A stretch of 5,202 bases of DNA from an uncultured Eubacteriales bacterium (GCA_900547975.1 URIX01000067.1:1-5202), one strand, 5' to 3'. Positions 1 to 5,120 are shown, counted from the first letter of the stretch. The notes: generated by a model from the sequence alone, not told the origin. Translations and numbers: made by a program.

Positions 1-36
1 CTGCACGCGATTGACCTTCGGTATCAATCGCTGTTG
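1..36. repeat. Direct repeat, copy 1 (may extend left of the window)
   Basis: These 36 bases recur exactly at 307-342. After base 36 the two copies stay similar but degenerate to about base 61. Inside the repeat is a hairpin: GCGATTGA (7-14) pairs with TCAATCGC (24-31), and the tip is C-TTCG-G, a classic stable UUCG tetraloop. The copy starts at the window edge, so its left end is unknown. No ORF context supports a protein origin. Confidence 0.85.
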
Positions 37-57
37 AACGAATCCTTATGCTACGCC

Positions 58-98
58 AAATAAAGCGCAAGTCGATTTATTCGTCTTGCGCTTTATTT
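58..98. terminator. Strong hairpin, likely bidirectional intrinsic terminator
   Basis: AAATAAAGCGCAAG (58-71) pairs perfectly with CTTGCGCTTTATTT (85-98), a 14-base stem. After one T-T mismatch, three more pairs close a small loop. The stem has a GC-rich core with A-rich and T-rich ends, and on the plus strand it runs into TTTATTTTAG. The symmetry means it could stop transcription from either side. Outer arms CGAATCC (39-45) and GGATTCG (110-116) nest around it. The gene it would serve lies outside the window to the left, or none does. Confidence 0.6.
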
Positions 99-119
99 TA
101 GTTAATTAGGGATTCGAAC

Positions 120-159
120 GGGCGAAAAGCAAACAATCCGGTGAATTGTTTGCTCGCCC
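120..159. repeat. Long imperfect palindrome (hairpin)
   Basis: AGCAAACAAT (128-137) pairs with ATTGTTTGCT (145-154) around the 7-base loop CCGGTGA. After a 3-base A bulge, GGGCG (120-124) pairs with CGCCC (155-159), giving 15 pairs in total. No T-run follows on either strand, so it is not an ordinary terminator. Its position directly after the nested inverted repeat at 39-116 suggests a palindromic repeat element or a structured RNA segment. Confidence 0.6.
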
Positions 160-306
160 CGGCGTGATAGCGCAGACCTTTTGCAAGCATAACGGCATCG
201 CTTTTGTTTTCTTATGTTGTGCGAGCAAGTCGCTTTTGGTCAAGCGGCGCGAATCCCGTCCCTATTTTAGGTGTCTGCTTTTCACGCGCCCTGCCCTGCG
301 GTCAGG

Positions 307-342
307 CTGCACGCGATTGACCTTCGGTATCAATCGCTGTTG
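307..342. repeat. Direct repeat, copy 2
   Basis: This is an exact second copy of bases 1-36, in the same orientation and 306 bases away, with the same UUCG-capped hairpin (313-337). Upstream lies a GC-rich stretch (about 290-306) that can fold into another small hairpin. Downstream, GGGCGAGCCCTATTATTAGG resembles the degenerate tail of copy 1. Two copies at irregular spacing do not make a CRISPR. A dispersed intergenic repeat is the best description. Confidence 0.85.
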
Positions 343-515
343 GGCGAGCCCTATTATTAGGCAAAATCAAAAAACACTATTTAGCAAGGTTTTTCTCATA
401 TTTGTGTCTATATCTCTGCTCGAATGTGCGTTCCGCACCTCTAATGTTGCAATTTAACTTTCTACACAACAAAAAAGCGCGCGGAAAGCACGCAATTAGG
501 CAACGAGAAACTACA

Positions 516-540
516 GAGATAAATTCGATACGAATATCTC
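516..540 (-). terminator. Possible terminator of the TSCPD gene
   Basis: GAGAT (516-520) and ATTCG (523-527) pair with CGAAT (531-535) and ATCTC (536-540), with a 2-base AA bulge and a 3-base loop. The hairpin starts 12 bases past the stop of the minus-strand TSCPD gene. The following minus-strand sequence, TGTAGTTTCTC, is only moderately T-rich and the stem is AT-rich, so this is a weak terminator at best. Confidence 0.35.
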
Positions 541-552
541 GAAAACTATTGA

Positions 553-813
553 TTATTGATTGTCTTGGGCGTTTTTGGCTTCGCGGACGGCTTTAGCAAG
601 TTGCCCTGCACACGAAGTGTCCTTAAATCCGCACTTCACGTCGCCGAGTTTGCGCTCGATTTCGTCAACGGTCATTCCCTCAACCAAAATGGGTATTGCT
701 TTGAGATTGCCGGGGCAACCGCCAACAAAGTGTACGTTGGTGATTACGTCGCCGTCGATGTCGAACGATATTTCTCTTGAACAAGTGCCTTGCGTGCGAT
801 AATTGTAGTGCAT
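553..813 (-). CDS. Stand-alone TSCPD-domain protein (TIGR03905-like)
   Basis: This 86-residue protein matches what I know of the small TSCPD-domain family, which is also found at the C-terminus of some B12-dependent (class II) ribonucleotide reductases. Seen here: an N-terminal strand region with Cys11 in GTCSREI, FVGGCPGN around Cys33, and a C-terminal KCGFKDTSCAGQLAKAV with Cys61 and Cys68. The four cysteines sit where the family conserves them, and metal binding or redox use is plausible but inferred. The family-naming motif TSCPDQ reads TSCAGQ here. There is no signal peptide or membrane segment, so it should be cytoplasmic. The length is normal for the family. The ATG is preceded by GAGGG with 5 bases of spacing. 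The gene has its own promoter (901-929) and lies downstream of yfcE on the same strand. The exact function is unknown. Confidence 0.85.
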   Translation of the reverse strand: MHYNYRTQGTCSREISFDIDGDVITNVHFVGGCPGNLKAIPILVEGMTVDEIERKLGDVKCGFKDTSCAGQLAKAVREAKNAQDNQ

Positions 814-896
814 TTTATCCCTCTTTTTTACGATTTTATATGTTTTTCAGTGATTCTATTGCGGTAAATTTAATTTTACTACTTTTTCGAATTCCA

Positions 897-914
897 TTGC
901 ATTGTACTATGCAA
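897..914. promoter_or_regulatory. Operator-like palindrome over the TSCPD -10 box
   Basis: TTGCATAGTACAATGCAA (minus-strand reading) is an 18-base dyad in which 16 of 18 positions are symmetric: arms TTGCAT and ATGCAA with GTAC at the centre. It covers the -10 hexamer TACAAT and reaches toward the expected start of transcription, the classic place for a repressor to block RNA polymerase. Which regulator would bind is unknown, and none is encoded in the window. Confidence 0.5.
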
Positions 915-929
915 AAGTCGACGGGTCAA
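901..929 (-). promoter_or_regulatory. Sigma-A promoter of the TSCPD gene
   Basis: On the minus strand the -35 box TTGACC (924-929) and -10 box TACAAT (901-906) are separated by exactly 17 bases. Each matches the consensus at 5 of 6 positions. Transcription would start near 894, leaving an AT-rich leader of about 80 bases. The promoter lies between the stop of yfcE and the TSCPD gene, so the latter can be expressed independently. Confidence 0.75.
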
Positions 930-952
930 CAATATTTTTGCATTTTTACGAA

Positions 953-1513
953 TCAGTCGAGGTCGTATTCTATCAAGGTTTTGCCGCCTTGCAACGTTTT
1001 GACTTCGATTTTACGTTCGTCCAAAACGGCGTACGAACGTTCCACGCCTTCGGGCGACAAGCCGAGTGCGCCGACGCAGACGTAAATCACGCCGTCTTTC
1101 ACTTCGAGCATAGCGCGGTGGAAGTGTCCGTAAAATACGACGTCACCATTCTTTGCGTTCTTCGGCGGCAAATCGGGGTTGCACTTGTGACCGTGAGTGA
1201 AGAACAGCGTACGACCGTACCATTCGCGCGAGAAGTCATCGCCTATCGGGAAATCGCTTATCATTTGGTCTACTTCGCTGTCGCAGTTGCCCTTGATTAC
1301 GGTGATAAAGTCCTTGGATTCGTTGAGCATTTTGGCAACCGTCATAGGCGCGTAGCCCTCGGGAAACGGGTTGCGCGGACCGTGATTGTATATGTCGCCC
1401 AAAAGAACGACCTTTACGCTCGGATCGCTTTTGCGAGCGTCGTTTACTATATCGAGAAACCTTTCTATGTTCGCGCTCGAACCGTGCACGTCTGAACCGA
1501 TGTAGAGTTTCAT
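953..1513 (-). CDS. yfcE: YfcE-type metallophosphoesterase
   Basis: This 186-residue enzyme of the calcineurin-like phosphoesterase fold is very similar to E. coli YfcE (184 residues), a Mn-dependent phosphodiesterase whose natural substrate is unsettled. The di-metal site is complete: SDVHG (Asp8, His10), LLGD (Asp40), GNCD (Asn76, Asp78), THGH (His107) and GHFH (His130, His132). The YfcE signatures NHGPRN (43-48), PEGYAP (51-56) and GNCDSEVDQM (75-84) are present. The NPGS loop usual near the C-terminus is replaced by VGALGLSPEG (147-156). I chose the ATG at 1513 because AAGGAGG lies 6 bases before it. A longer frame from 1567 starts inside the promoter. It is a cytoplasmic, single-domain protein, followed by the TSCPD gene with its own promoter. 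Confidence 0.93.
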   Translation of the reverse strand: MKLYIGSDVHGSSANIERFLDIVNDARKSDPSVKVVLLGDIYNHGPRNPFPEGYAPMTVAKMLNESKDFITVIKGNCDSEVDQMISDFPIGDDFSREWYGRTLFFTHGHKCNPDLPPKNAKNGDVVFYGHFHRAMLEVKDGVIYVCVGALGLSPEGVERSYAVLDERKIEVKTLQGGKTLIEYDLD

Positions 1514-1519
1514 ATCGAG

Positions 1520-1526
1520 CCTCCTT
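1520..1526 (-). promoter_or_regulatory. Ribosome binding site of yfcE
   Basis: AAGGAGG on the minus strand, 6 bases before the ATG at 1513. It is near-perfect and fixes the start of the phosphoesterase against the longer frame. Confidence 0.9.
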
Positions 1527-1538
1527 CTTATCGAAACG

Positions 1539-1567
1539 AGTATACCACACCGCCGCGCAGTAGTCAA
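1539..1567 (-). promoter_or_regulatory. Sigma-A promoter of yfcE
   Basis: On the minus strand, TTGACT (1562-1567) and TATACT (1539-1544) are spaced by 17 bases, with TGG directly before the -10 box, an extended -10 element. The start of transcription would be near 1533, giving a leader of about 20 bases that contains the strong ribosome site. This should be a strong constitutive promoter. Confidence 0.8.
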
Positions 1568-1608
1568 AGAGGAAGCGGAATTTGTGGCGGAAATTGCGAT
1601 ATTTTGTC

Positions 1609-1637
1609 TTGCGAGGTTTGCATATATATGTTATACT
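1609..1637 (+). promoter_or_regulatory. Sigma-A promoter of the GH2 gene
   Basis: TTGCGA (1609-1614) and TATACT (1632-1637) are spaced by 17 bases. TGT directly precedes the -10 box, again an extended -10 element, which offsets the weaker -35. The start would be near 1644, leaving about 18 bases before the ATG. It points away from the yfcE promoter, with 41 bases between the two -35 boxes. Confidence 0.7.
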
Positions 1638-1651
1638 ATTGTAAACTATTC

Positions 1652-1656
1652 GGAGG
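1652..1656 (+). promoter_or_regulatory. Ribosome binding site of the GH2 gene
   Basis: GGAGG 5 bases before the ATG at 1662. It decides the start against the frame opening at 1584, which lies upstream of the promoter. Confidence 0.9.
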
Positions 1657-1661
1657 AAAAT

Positions 1662-3422
1662 ATGAAAACAGTCAGGCTTCGCACACCTTTCGAGGTTGGT
1701 TCAACACCGCTCGCAGAATATCCGCGTCCGCAGTTTGCAAGAGATAGTTACGTCACGCTCAACGGTGAATGGGATTACGCCATTTTGCGCAAGAGCGAGA
1801 GTTTTAACGGCAAATATCAAGGCAAAATACTCGTTCCGTTCTCACCGGAATGTTTGCTTTCCGGCGTTCCCGAGGGCACGAGAGTTACGCCCGACGACGT
1901 GCTTTACTATCATCGCACGTTCAATCTCGACGCAAACTTCGTCAAAGCAGTCACGATTCTGCACTTCGACGCTGTGGATATGATTTGCTCGGTCAAACTC
2001 AACGGCATTTCCGTAGGCGAGCATATCGGCGGCTACGTTCCCTTCTCTTTGGACGTATCGGCAGCGGTCAAAGTCGGTGAAAACGTCATCGAACTCGTCG
2101 TGACCGACCCCTGCGACACGAGTTATCACACTCACGCAAAACAATCCTCTAAACCGGGTGGAATCTGGTATACGCCGCAATCGGGTATCTGGCAAAGCGT
2201 ATGGATCGAGAGTATGGACGAAGTGTACCTCAAAGACGTCACCATCGTTCCCGACATCGACACAGATACTATCAACTTCAAATTCGACAAATCCGCAAAC
2301 GTCCCCGTCGACGTCATCGTTATGGACGGCGCAAAAGCCATTTTCAGCGGTCAATTCGGCGGCGATACGGCAAGCATAAAACTCGAAAATTACGAACTTT
2401 GGTCGCCCGAAAACCCCAAACTCTACGACGTGGCGTTCAAAGTCGGCAACGACATCGTGAAATCCTACTTCGGTATGCGCAAATTCAGTTGGGTCACCGA
2501 CAGCAAAGGCTTCAAGCGTATGGGCCTCAACAACAAGCCGTACTTCCACACCGGTCTTCTCGATCAAGGTTACTGGTCGGACGGTATGCTTACGCCTCCC
2601 TCTAACGCCGCTCTCGAATGGGACGTCAAGATGGTCAAATCTATGGGCTTCAATATGCTCAGAAAGCACATCAAAATCGAGCCTTTGCGCTGGTACTATC
2701 ACTGCGACAAGGAAGGCATTTTGGTTTGGCAAGATATGGTCAGCGGCGGCACGAAATACAACCTTTTCTACATAGGTCTGTTGGCAACCGTGTTCGAATA
2801 CCACATCAAAGACGACAACGAATCAGGCTACAAGAAACTCGCGCGCGCGGACAAAGAAGGTCGCGACGAGTTTGAAAACGAACTTCGCGTCACGATGAAT
2901 CACCTCAAAAACGTCGTATCCCTTGCGGTATGGGTTCCCTTCAACGAAGGCTGGGGACAATTCGACTCGGTGCGCATAACCAAAGAAATGAAGAAAATCG
3001 ACCCCACCCGCCTCATCGACAGCGTAAGCGGCTGGAACGATCAGGGCAAAGGCACGTCGGACACCAAGAGTTTGCACATCTACTTCAAACCTTTGTTCGT
3101 ACCCAAGAACGACGATCGCTGCTATATTCTCAGCGAATTCGGCGGATACGCAATCAAGACGGAAGGTCATATGTACTCGCCCGACAATCAATTCGGCTAT
3201 CGTATCTACAAGAAGCCCGAATCGCTTGCAAAGGCAATCAAGAAACTCTACGAAAAGACAATCGTTCCCAAAATCGACAGAGGCCTTTCGGCAACCGTGT
3301 ACACGGAAGTGAGCGATGTCGAACAGGAAATGAACGGACTTGTCACCTTTGACAGACGCGTCATCAAAGTGCCCGTCGATCTTATGCGTGAAATCAACGC
3401 GCAACTCGTCATCAAAGACTGA
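1662..3422 (+). CDS. Glycoside hydrolase family 2 (beta-glycosidase), compact form
   Basis: This 586-residue enzyme hydrolyses a beta-linked sugar with retention. Family members act on beta-galactosides, glucuronides or mannosides, and the substrate here cannot be read from sequence. Domain order: a jelly-roll sugar-binding domain (about 10-185, ending in the family motif SGIWQSVWIE at 174-183), an Ig-like domain (about 190-275), and a TIM barrel (about 285-586). Barrel motifs include GFNMLRKHIKIEP (329-341) and GILVWQDM (352-359). The acid/base is Glu429 in VPFNEGW and the nucleophile is Glu492 in LSEFGG, so both catalytic residues are present. DVEQEMNGLVTFDRR (552-566) is a typical C-terminal segment. 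It is much shorter than LacZ (about 1,000 residues), with no extra C-terminal domains. I see no signal peptide, so it is cytoplasmic and would act on imported oligosaccharides. No transporter or regulator is adjacent. Confidence 0.92.
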   Translation: MKTVRLRTPFEVGSTPLAEYPRPQFARDSYVTLNGEWDYAILRKSESFNGKYQGKILVPFSPECLLSGVPEGTRVTPDDVLYYHRTFNLDANFVKAVTILHFDAVDMICSVKLNGISVGEHIGGYVPFSLDVSAAVKVGENVIELVVTDPCDTSYHTHAKQSSKPGGIWYTPQSGIWQSVWIESMDEVYLKDVTIVPDIDTDTINFKFDKSANVPVDVIVMDGAKAIFSGQFGGDTASIKLENYELWSPENPKLYDVAFKVGNDIVKSYFGMRKFSWVTDSKGFKRMGLNNKPYFHTGLLDQGYWSDGMLTPPSNAALEWDVKMVKSMGFNMLRKHIKIEPLRWYYHCDKEGILVWQDMVSGGTKYNLFYIGLLATVFEYHIKDDNESGYKKLARADKEGRDEFENELRVTMNHLKNVVSLAVWVPFNEGWGQFDSVRITKEMKKIDPTRLIDSVSGWNDQGKGTSDTKSLHIYFKPLFVPKNDDRCYILSEFGGYAIKTEGHMYSPDNQFGYRIYKKPESLAKAIKKLYEKTIVPKIDRGLSATVYTEVSDVEQEMNGLVTFDRRVIKVPVDLMREINAQLVIKD

Positions 3423-3435
3423 CAATAACACTGCC

Positions 3436-3474
3436 ATTATGCGCTTCGTTTCTTCGGAAGCGAAGCGCAATAAT
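3436..3474 (+). terminator. UUCG-capped hairpin after the GH2 gene
   Basis: TGCGCTTCG (3440-3448) pairs with CGAAGCGCA (3461-3469). Four more pairs (one G-U) close a C-TTCG-G tetraloop at 3452-3457. With a single bulged A the stem extends by ATTA/TAAT (3436-3439 and 3471-3474). It begins 13 bases after the GH2 stop. No run of T follows directly (ATAATATTGCAAATTTTC), so it may terminate only partly, act as a processing or stability element, or let transcription pass into thyA. Confidence 0.5.
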
Positions 3475-3504
3475 ATTGCAAATTTTCAATTTTAACGATA
3501 CTAA

Positions 3505-3510
3505 AGGTGA
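3505..3510 (+). promoter_or_regulatory. Ribosome binding site of thyA
   Basis: AGGTGA, 4 bases before the ATG at 3515, matches the downstream part of the Shine-Dalgarno consensus (GGAGGTGA), so the short spacing is normal. It selects 3515 over the in-frame ATG at 3476, which has no ribosome site and sits next to the hairpin. Confidence 0.8.
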
Positions 3511-3514
3511 AACT

Positions 3515-4345
3515 ATGAGCCTCGCAGATCAAATTTTTATCGAAACCTGCCGCAATATACTCGACAACGGAATCAGCGACGAAAACCTCGAAGTGCGCCC
3601 CAAATGGCTTGACGGAACGCCGGCGCACACCATCAAAAAGTTCTGTATCGTCAACAGATACGACCTCTCGAAAGAGTTTCCGATCATCACCCTTCGCCGC
3701 ACCGCTTTCAAATCCGCAATCGACGAGATTCTTTGGATTTGGCAGAAAAAGAGCAACAACGTGCACGACCTCAACTCGCATATATGGGACAGTTGGGCGG
3801 ACGAAACCGGCTCTATCGGCAAGGCGTACGGCTATCAACTCGGCAAAAAAAGCGTATATCCCGAGGGCGAATTCGACCAAGTGGACAGAGTGCTTTACGA
3901 CCTCAAACACAATCCGCAATCGAGGCGCATACTCACCAATATCTACAACTTCGAGGACTTGCACGAAATGCACCTCTACCCTTGCGCGTACTCGATGACT
4001 TTCAACGTTACCGGCAACAAACTCAACGGCATTTTGAACCAAAGAAGCCAAGACACCCTCACGGCAAACAACTGGAACGTCGTGCAATACGCCGTGCTTC
4101 TTCATATGTTTGCGCAAGTGAGCGGACTTGAAGCGGGCGAATTTGTACACGTCATCAGCGACGCGCACATTTACGACCGTCATATTCCTATCGTAGAGGA
4201 GATTTTGAAGAATCCGCAATACCCTGCGCCGACTTTCAAAATGAACAAGGACGTAAAGAACTTCTACGACTTCACCGTTGACGATTTTGAACTCGAAAAC
4301 TATCAGTACACCAAACTCGACAAGAAAATCGAAGTTGCGATTTGA
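3515..4345 (+). CDS. thyA: Thymidylate synthase ThyA
   Basis: ThyA converts dUMP to dTMP using 5,10-methylene-tetrahydrofolate and releases dihydrofolate. It is a cytoplasmic homodimer. The protein has 276 residues, close to B. subtilis ThyA, which it resembles in NNGISD-like and GTPAHT segments and in LWIWQ. Key residues are all found, at an offset of 11 from E. coli numbering over most of the length: catalytic Cys157 in YPCAYS, phosphate-binding Arg137-Arg138 and Arg177 (QRSQD), Asp180, Asn188, and His218/Tyr220 in DAHIY. Trp91, Trp94 and Tyr105 (WDSW, AYGYQ) line the folate pocket, and the C-terminus VAI is canonical. The usual GxPFN loop reads ANNWN, so the conserved Gly is Ala184. The dihydrofolate made here is the substrate of the next gene. 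No convincing promoter lies directly upstream. Confidence 0.97.
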   Translation: MSLADQIFIETCRNILDNGISDENLEVRPKWLDGTPAHTIKKFCIVNRYDLSKEFPIITLRRTAFKSAIDEILWIWQKKSNNVHDLNSHIWDSWADETGSIGKAYGYQLGKKSVYPEGEFDQVDRVLYDLKHNPQSRRILTNIYNFEDLHEMHLYPCAYSMTFNVTGNKLNGILNQRSQDTLTANNWNVVQYAVLLHMFAQVSGLEAGEFVHVISDAHIYDRHIPIVEEILKNPQYPAPTFKMNKDVKNFYDFTVDDFELENYQYTKLDKKIEVAI

Positions 4346-4381
4346 GTTTTGGCAAAATCGACGTTAAACATAGCAAAAAAC

Positions 4382-4438
4382 ACGCCGACAAAGGCGTAAA
4401 AACAACATAAAAAGTGCGTAAAAACGCACGAAAACGCC
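4382..4438 (+). promoter_or_regulatory. Structured A-rich leader before folA
   Basis: Within the 110-base gap, ACGCC (4382-4386) pairs with GGCGT (4393-4397), and GTGCGT (4414-4419) pairs with ACGCAC (4424-4429) around an AAAA loop. A second ACGCC (4434-4438) could instead capture GGCGT, enclosing the second hairpin. No T-run follows on the plus strand, so neither is a standard terminator. I do not recognise a known riboswitch. An effect on folA translation is inference only. Confidence 0.35.
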
Positions 4439-4455
4439 GTAATTTTTCAAAAAAA

Positions 4456-4968
4456 ATGAAAACGATTTTTGCAGTTGACAACAAATGGGGACTCGGCAAG
4501 AAAAACGACTTGCTGTTTTCTCTCAAAGAAGATATGCGCCATTTCGTCGCGCACACGAAAGGCAAAACCGTCGTTATGGGAAGCAACACGCTTCTCTCTT
4601 TTCCAAGCGGTATGCCGCTCAAAAACCGCACGAATATCGTGCTTAACCCGAACGGCACGGACGAAGACGCAAAAACGAAAGGATATATCCTCGTCAAATC
4701 CCTTGACGAATTGTTTGCAACGCTCAAAAACTACGACGGCGAGCAAACCTACGTCATAGGCGGCGCAATGATGTATCGCACGCTTTTGCCCTATTGTGAC
4801 ACGGCGTATGTCACCAAAGTTGACGCAGACGGCGGCGCGGAAGTATTCCACGAAAATCTCGACGCGCTCGACAACTGGCAACTCGTCAAACAAGGCGAAC
4901 CAATCGACGACAACGGCTACAAAATCCGTTTCTGCACTTATAAAAACAACGCTGTAAAAGAGTTTTAA
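4456..4968 (+). CDS. folA: Dihydrofolate reductase
   Basis: The enzyme reduces dihydrofolate to tetrahydrofolate with NADPH and so recycles the product of ThyA. It is the target of trimethoprim-type antifolates. The 170 residues fit the family. Motifs: WGLG (11-14), LKEDMRHF (23-30) with Asp26 as the equivalent of E. coli Asp27, VVMGSNT (39-45), PLKNRTNIVL (54-63) with Arg58 for the folate glutamate, YVIGGAMMY (99-107) for NADPH, and YVTKVDAD (118-125) with Thr120. E. coli Trp22 is replaced by Phe21, and the usual D..FP turn reads AEVFHEN. The ATG at 4456 fits the family N-terminus. A GTG at 4414 in the same frame would add 14 lysine/arginine-rich residues and is less likely. Neither start has a Shine-Dalgarno site, since only A-rich sequence precedes the ATG. 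It probably shares a transcript with thyA. Confidence 0.94.
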   Translation: MKTIFAVDNKWGLGKKNDLLFSLKEDMRHFVAHTKGKTVVMGSNTLLSFPSGMPLKNRTNIVLNPNGTDEDAKTKGYILVKSLDELFATLKNYDGEQTYVIGGAMMYRTLLPYCDTAYVTKVDADGGAEVFHENLDALDNWQLVKQGEPIDDNGYKIRFCTYKNNAVKEF

Positions 4969-5021
4969 ATTATATTCCTTAATCGAAGCTTCCCCCTTCC
5001 TCACGTGTTTCCCCTACCGCC

Positions 5022-5073
5022 GTTCCCCCTCTGCATAAATTTGAGGGAACCCACGGCGTCCGCTTCGCGTGGG
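5022..5073. repeat. Two adjacent hairpins downstream of folA
   Basis: GTTCCC (5022-5027) plus TC (5030-5031) pair with GAGGGAAC (5043-5050), with a CC bulge and an 11-base loop. Directly next to it, CCCACG plus CG (5050-5057, one bulged G) pair with CGCGTGGG (5066-5073) around a 7-base loop. They share base 5050, so they abut or compete at the junction. There is no T-run. They may contribute to termination or belong to a repeat element. Confidence 0.45.
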
Positions 5074-5120
5074 GCAACACTCAGCGCTCGCATAGATAGG
5101 GACATTTCTCTACTTGTGCC

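Larger units (their letters stand above)
1..552. other. Gene-free interval rich in repeats and hairpins
   Basis: I see no credible coding region here on either strand. The open frames present are short, lack ribosome sites and resemble no family I know. The interval holds a direct repeat (1-36 and 307-342), a nested inverted repeat (39-116), a long hairpin (120-159) and a hairpin next to the end of the TSCPD gene (516-540). Small words recur: CGAATCC at 39-45, its inverse at 110-116, and CGAATCCC near 250. CCCTATT followed by TTAGG occurs near 260-272 and again near 349-361. This patchwork resembles a mosaic of dispersed intergenic repeats more than a decayed gene. Bases 160-306 and 343-515 contain only weak hairpins, for example 426-438 with 5 pairs. 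Confidence 0.7.

Noticed and set aside
109..124. tRNA-like T-arm (GTTCGAATCCC on the minus strand)
   Set aside because: The bases flanking TTCGAAT do not pair as a T-stem, and no acceptor, D or anticodon arm can be built around it.
1..342. CRISPR array
   Set aside because: There are only two copies 306 bases apart, with no regular spacers and no cas genes.
146..457. 103-codon plus-strand frame in the left intergenic region
   Set aside because: It runs through a hairpin and the direct repeat, lacks a ribosome site and shows no domain.
902..1495. 197-codon plus-strand frame opposite yfcE
   Set aside because: It is antisense to a gene with complete family motifs, has no ribosome site and resembles no protein. 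The codon bias of these genes avoids TTA, CTA and TCA, which leaves long antisense frames.
1842..2804. 320-codon minus-strand frame inside the GH2 gene
   Set aside because: It is a shadow of the GH2 reading frame with no start signals. Similar antisense frames at 2823-3470, 3437-4219 and 4447-5004 are rejected for the same reason.
3476..3502. Promoter TTGCAA - 15 bases - GATACT for thyA
   Set aside because: The spacer is too short, the -10 is poor, and the expected start would fall inside the ribosome site.
4342..4369. Promoter TTGAGT - 16 bases - TTAAAC for folA
   Set aside because: The -10 matches consensus at only about half its positions, so chance cannot be excluded.
4346..4455. Tetrahydrofolate riboswitch before folA
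   Set aside because: The A-rich leader with short stems shows none of the conserved purine-rich core I would expect, and no plausible junction structure.
4985..4992. GAAGCTTC perfect palindrome after folA
   Set aside because: Eight bases with no loop or T-run. It is a chance restriction-site-like word and not a terminator.
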